DNA of 64,000 nt, taken from contig NC_079505.1 of NCBI RefSeq assembly GCF_030052815.1, positions 69,338,324 to 69,402,323 of the forward strand. The letters run 5' to 3'. Source of the stretch: Hevea brasiliensis (lineage: Eukaryota > Streptophyta > Magnoliopsida > Malpighiales > Euphorbiaceae). A program made the position numbers and the translations under genes. Shown here in pieces: positions 59,331 to 64,000 of this stretch (the first letter of the stretch is position 1; every line of letters begins with the position of its first letter). A model generated the notes under the pieces. The model saw only the letters and a program-made list of their open reading frames with translations. It searched no databases and was not told the DNA's origin.

Positions 59331-62040
59331 AAGCAAGTAATTGATTGGAAACAATAAGAAGTAAGCCCCCACAAAGCAGCACTTGCAAAATACAAAAAAA
59401 TAAAAGGACAAGCTAGGTGATATTTGATATAAAGATTCTGAGCCAAAATCAATGCAACCCCAGCCAAATTTTCAGTTGCCCATCCTTTTTTCTAGAGGTT
59501 TCTTTCGTGCCTTTTCTTTGTCCCCAATTATTGCTTCTCCGTGACATCACATCACACCCTTTGCTTAATTTGCTATGAACACACCGCACTTTCCCTTTAT
59601 ATATATTCAAGTACCAAAGTAGGCAAACGAGCCTTCTAGCTTGATCTTATCGTTAAGTGGGTGTATTCTCATGTTACTATAAATGTTTCATTATAAAAGA
59701 TTATAATTAGGAGTATAATTTTTTTTATTTAAATTTAATTAATTATAAATTTAAAATATAAAATATATAGTGAAATTTATTTATTAAATATATAAATTTT
59801 ATATATTTATATTTTAAATTTATAATAAATTTATTTTAAATAAAATTTTTTTGAATAAAATATGATTTTCTTGTGAATTTCAAATTCAATTGATTCGGTC
59901 ATGGAAGAAGACAATTATCAATGAAAGTGCAGTGAATTTAATGTATATGTTTTCTTCTATTATTTATTACCTCAATTTAGCAATGGAGATTTGGCGCCGA
60001 ATTTAACAAGAAGGATCAAAAAATCAAAAGGCTGAGAAAATAGTTGGTCCAAGTTGAAGCAGCCATCATTTTACTGTGATCATGGACAGCTCATCTTTCT
60101 CAAAGGTTCTAAACTTTTAAAATAAATCTCTTCCTGAACTATAATTACTTAGGCTAAAGGATTGGTTCGCTGAGTATAAATTTACAGTTTAATATATCAA
60201 AGAGAATCACAAATAAACTCTAAACTAAAAATTAAAACCAGAAACTTATAAAGAGACAGATATATACTCAAACAAAAATTTATTTTCCTTTTAATTTTTT
60301 TCCAACAAACCTTTTATTTTTTCAAGTTGAACTTTTTAAATCTAATTTAATGAAATAAATATGATAGATAAATTATTTTATTAGACTAGTAATATAATGA
60401 TATATACATATTTCATAATATAGAAAATTAAGAGTTTGAATTAGTCAAAATTCATTGTGATGTAAGGCCCTTACTAATCTTTGTTGCATAAATCCTTAAA
60501 GACACTCCCCAAGTTATTATTATTTAAAAAAAAAAAAAAAGAGAACCAACCTCTAAGTGTGTGGACACATGGGCTGCTGAGACTGACAAAGGAAACATCC
60601 TAGCAGGTACCTTTGATTATTTATAGCATAAATTATACATACAGTGTCTTAATTTAAAGTGTATAATAAGAAGATATTTAAATTTTAAATTGTAATATAA
60701 AATTTTTAATTTTTAATTTAAGTAATATAATTTTTTTTTTTATAAATTTTAGTGATTAGTTTTTATGTTATTTATATTATTATGATATTTATTAAATTAA
60801 AAAAATTATATTTTTAAAGATTGATAATTTCAAGTAAATAAGCTTTAGGTTATTAAAATATCAATATATATAATTTTAATAGTGGTAATTATGGGTAAGT
60901 AGAAAATAATTTTTTTTTTCATAAATATCAAACTAATAAAGAAAAAAATATAATTTTTAATATAACCAATATCTCATAAATAAAAATAATTTAAAAATTA
61001 ATTAATAAATCTCATAAATAATTTTTTATTACTTAAATTAAAAATTAAAAAATTTTATACAAATTAAAATTTAAGTGTTTTACTATTACAAAATCTTAAA
61101 AGTTAGAGTTGCTGTCTATATAATTTGAGGTGTAGGATGGAGATTCAGTCTACATGTGGCTGATGTCCCTCACCACTTGAATCAAATACCAGAGCACATT
61201 TGTTGCTTGAGGTTGTGGAAGGTTCATACACATAATAATTATTTTATTGTCTTTTATTACTATAAAGTTTACAACTTGCATTCCATTTTATCTTGTACTG
61301 GAAAAACTTAATTTATGAATTTTAATTTGTTTTGTACTTCAAAAAATATTAGAGTAATGAATTTAATTTATTTAATAATGTTACAATTATTTTAAAATTT
61401 TTACTAAAAAAATATAATTAATGAATTTATTTCATAGCATATTATTAAATGAGGATACATATTTCTCAATGAGTTTTAGTTTAATTATATTGAAATTATC
61501 TCTATAATTGTAAGATTTTGAGTTTAAACTTTAAAGAGAACTTAAAAAGGCATTAGAAATTAAAGGAAAAAATAGCAGAAAGTAAGATAATTAATTAATT
61601 TTTTCTAGAATTCCATAGAAATTAGCTGTGGAAGTAGATTAGTGATGAGCAGTTTGACTGTAGATGAAATTTCTATGATCTACTAGTGATGAAATCTATG
61701 AATTTCTTGATTTAGTTGGAGATATTAAGACATAAATATAAGAGGGAGAAGAAAAAATGGAGTAGGAAAAGACAGAATTCTTGATATTTTTAACTTATGA
61801 ACAAAATCCAATTAGATTACCCTCAAAAGTTACAGACAAAATCCTCTGCTAAATACCAAGAGGATTCACCACCATAGCCAATTAGCTGATGAGAAAAGAT
61901 GACAGGTACAGAACTGTGGGCCCATACCTCAATCCAACTTGTAACATTAAAAAAAAAAAAAAAAAGGAAAGAAGAAGATTATGCAGTATTGGACTAAAAA
62001 TACTCAGCTACACAAAATATTATACAGGAAAAACAATCAG
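56546..62040. other. AT-rich intergenic region
   Basis: No supported gene. It contains (TTTA)n near 57785-57806, an A-run at 59224-59242, an (AAAT)n microsatellite at 59297-59331, and many AT-rich stretches. The block at 57060-57310 (with ttgaacccatgatctta) has a look common in decayed plant repeats. Confidence 0.55.
59297..59331. repeat. (AAAT)n microsatellite
   Basis: About nine AAAT units in intergenic DNA. Confidence 0.92.
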
Positions 62041-62605
62041 TTAATAGGAATAGGCTAGTCGGTGAATCACACGATCCCTCAGGATTCCATTGTAAAGAGC
62101 CACTCTATTTGCAGGCATTCCTCTGCCTTTAGCATCACCAGCAGCACCACCAATTTTCTTAAACTTTGATGGAGAAGATGAATTCTTGCCAAGAACAATG
62201 GTACCGCGCTGCCTCCTGAACTCTTCCCCGTTCCCTCTTGGATCCACCACATCCTCTGCAAAGTGCACCCTTTTCTTCTTCTTCTTACCCTCTTCACACC
62301 CCATAAAAAAAAAAAAAAAACCCAGAAACGAAGTTAGCTAGCATGAAAAAAAAAAGAAGTGGAAGTTATATTAAAGTCCAATTTCTCAATTATCAAGAGC
62401 AATCATACGTAGAGATGTGTTGGTTTGGCGTACCTGAGGAGATACAGGAGCGTAGAACTTGCCGTGAAGACTCTGGAATTTGGTCAATAGGTAAAAGGGA
62501 GGCTGGGAGAGATTTTTGAAGGCGAAGAGCGAGGAGTATTACGGTGCCGGAGACAGCCATGGCAGTGGCCAGAACCAATCCCTGTGAGCAGAGCATAGAG
62601 GACAT
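62041..62605 (-). CDS. Small single-TM plant protein of unknown function, 140 aa, two exons
   Basis: Exon 1 is 62434-62605 and exon 2 is 62041-62291; 172+251 nt gives exactly 141 codons with stop. The donor is TCAG|GTACGC; the acceptor GTGTGAAG|AGGG follows a long T-tract in the mRNA sense. The N-terminus (MSSMLCSQGL) leads into one membrane helix (about residues 10-28, VLATAMAVSGTVILLALRL), so the protein is probably membrane-anchored with the rest in the cytosol. After the joint comes a Lys-rich stretch with RVHFAEDVVDP, and the C-terminus MPANRVALYNGILRDRV is conserved in similar plant proteins as I remember them. The RVHF sequence fits a PP1-docking (RVxF) motif; that role is inference. 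An ATG at 62304 gives an unspliced shorter frame but lacks the helix and reads intron sequence. Confidence 0.78.
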
Positions 62606-64000
62606 GGTTGATGATGAGGGAGAAGAAGAAGAAAACTGAATAAAGGGTATTCCAAAGGAGAATATGCTTGTGTGGGGTTTTACTATTTACATGGGGCCAG
62701 AAGACAACGGATGGATAGATATATAAACAAACAGAGGGGGGTGGGTGCAGTGGAAAATTATATATAAAAAAAAAAAAAAAAAAAGAAGAGATTAAAATGT
62801 CAACAAATTCTGGAAATTACTATCCTGGAGCTGGAATAATCAAATGGGGTTTTCTCGTATCAGACAACTGAGTGAAGGAAATTTGGAAATTGAAAGGCAA
62901 ATTGCTAAACTACAAGTACTAGAGTATGTGATTTTTATGTAAGATGTCATTTAATTATTTGGTTCTTGACAAATGACTCTCTCTGTGTGTCTGGCATTCT
63001 TTCCACACGGCATTGAAAGCTTTTGCTTTTGCTGATGTCATTTCTTTGTTGGGTGTGGTCTAGATGGGGTGTGAAATCCACGCTCCGGTCATCGGCAGAT
63101 CGTAGATGTTTAGGTGTGTGTACCTATTTATTGACCGATCAGAGAGTCGTGCTTTGTTAAAACTTGTGGGTTTGTTAAATGGCAATTATTTTAGGCCATG
63201 ACAACATTAATTATATGGCTTAATTGAGCCTCATTATACTATTAAATTGTCATTTTCTTTTTATCCTCTAGAATTAATTTTAGGATTTATCAACTAGTTA
63301 CGTGTAGTTCAGCTAGGAAATTTGAAATGATAATAATATATGTATGTGATTGTTGTCATCCATGGGGTGTCAGAGCAGCATAAAGAGGAAAATGACTTGG
63401 GTCCAATGGCATTAGAGCTTGACTTGATCATGCATGCTGCTGCACATGCCTTGAGGTACTACCCTTTATTGTTCTATTTACAGACGTTTGGTCCTAAAGA
63501 TTTCAGTTAATTTCGATGTCCATGGTTCAGTGAACGTCTTAATTGAGGCAAATCAAAACATTAATAAAAAACCCATAAATAAATTTTAGTTCAATAATAT
63601 TAAAATTGTCTTCACAACTATAAGGTTTTATCGCATTTTCTCTCTTTTTTTGTTTTTCTATGGAGGCCTAATTCTCTTTATCTGTTGTGATTGTCGGCCT
63701 TCTCTTGCCCCATTCAATAGATGGTGGCTTCGTTCTCACATCCAGAGTATAGATTTCCTCTCCAACTTTTGGGTGGAGTTGCAAATAGGTTCCTTTGGTT
63801 TTGTTCTGCAAGAATGGGCTTCGTGGTGAGGAATTTGACACTCCTGCTATTTGTTTAAGCAGTTCACCATCTCTATGGCAAGAGTTCTGCTTGGTTGTAA
63901 TAGATTAGAGCTGTTTAGTGGTTTGTGTGGTAGCCTTGAACTCTCCAGTGTATTTGTAGGTCGATATATTTGAGACAGTCATGGTGCTACTAGTTTGACA
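62606..64000. other. Promoter of the small-TM gene and further intergenic DNA
   Basis: The first few hundred bases hold the leader and promoter of the gene ending at 62605, with an A-run at 62765-62783. The last 370 bases (from about 63630) are T/G-rich, more complex and without a convincing frame. I see no gene in it. Confidence 0.5.

Noticed and set aside
1..64000. CRISPR arrays, bacterial operons, riboswitches, tRNA or rRNA genes
   Set aside because: None seen; the sequence is eukaryotic nuclear DNA, and no cloverleaf or rRNA sequence was recognised.

Overview
The window reads as nuclear DNA of a eudicot plant. It has GT-AG introns, AT-rich intergenic DNA full of LTR retrotransposons and MITEs, and recognisable plant genes (SOS2/CIPK24, an EPF-like peptide, an EIN3-binding F-box protein). 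Protein similarity as I remember it suggests a woody rosid, perhaps Malpighiales, but that is only an impression.

Positions 1-21057 are almost entirely retrotransposon. The outer element is a Sirevirus-type Ty1/copia copy on the + strand: gag, pol, a spacer, an extra env-like ORF, multiple polypurine tracts and a 1.4-kb 3' LTR; its 5' LTR lies left of the window. A complete 11.8-kb Ty3/gypsy chromovirus (minus strand, 3.4-kb LTRs, PBS, PPT, chromodomain) sits inside its extra ORF, flanked by a perfect 5-bp target duplication (atttg at 6303-6307 and 18077-18081). Both elements carry several stops and frameshifts and are dead as autonomous units.

Positions 21058-23200 are AT-rich and hold an old hAT-like MITE. 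From 23.2 to 32.3 kb lies a complete SOS2/CIPK24 kinase gene (14 coding exons, 441 aa, every intron in phase 0), with a LINE 3'-end fragment in intron 3. Convergent to it at 34.05-34.47 kb is a two-exon EPF-like secreted peptide gene (108 aa). At 36.9-39.1 kb on the minus strand lies an EBF1/2-type gene (655 aa) whose true start is in a short upstream exon.

Positions 39.35-49.8 kb are mostly AT-rich intergenic sequence with homopolymer tracts and a 600-bp degenerate hexamer repeat. At 49.85-52.96 kb (minus) I assemble a five-exon gene for a 173-aa Gag1-like clamp (DUF4050-type) protein; its second intron holds an intact 719-bp hAT-like MITE of the same family as the 22.3-kb copy. Positions 53-62 kb are intergenic. 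At 62.04-62.61 kb (minus) is a two-exon gene for a 140-aa single-TM protein of unknown function.

The host genes belong to separate processes (salt/Na+ signalling, epidermal or developmental peptide signalling, ethylene signalling), and nothing suggests a cluster with a shared function. No clearly new biological system was found. The strongest leads are nested-element architecture, conserved LTR hairpins and repeat motifs, the MITE pair, a duplicated splice donor in SOS2 intron 13, a uORF overlapping the SOS2 start, and an unassigned exon-like frame downstream of EBF. Gene models rest on reading-frame continuity across splice sites and remembered family similarity; no alignment or RNA data could be consulted.
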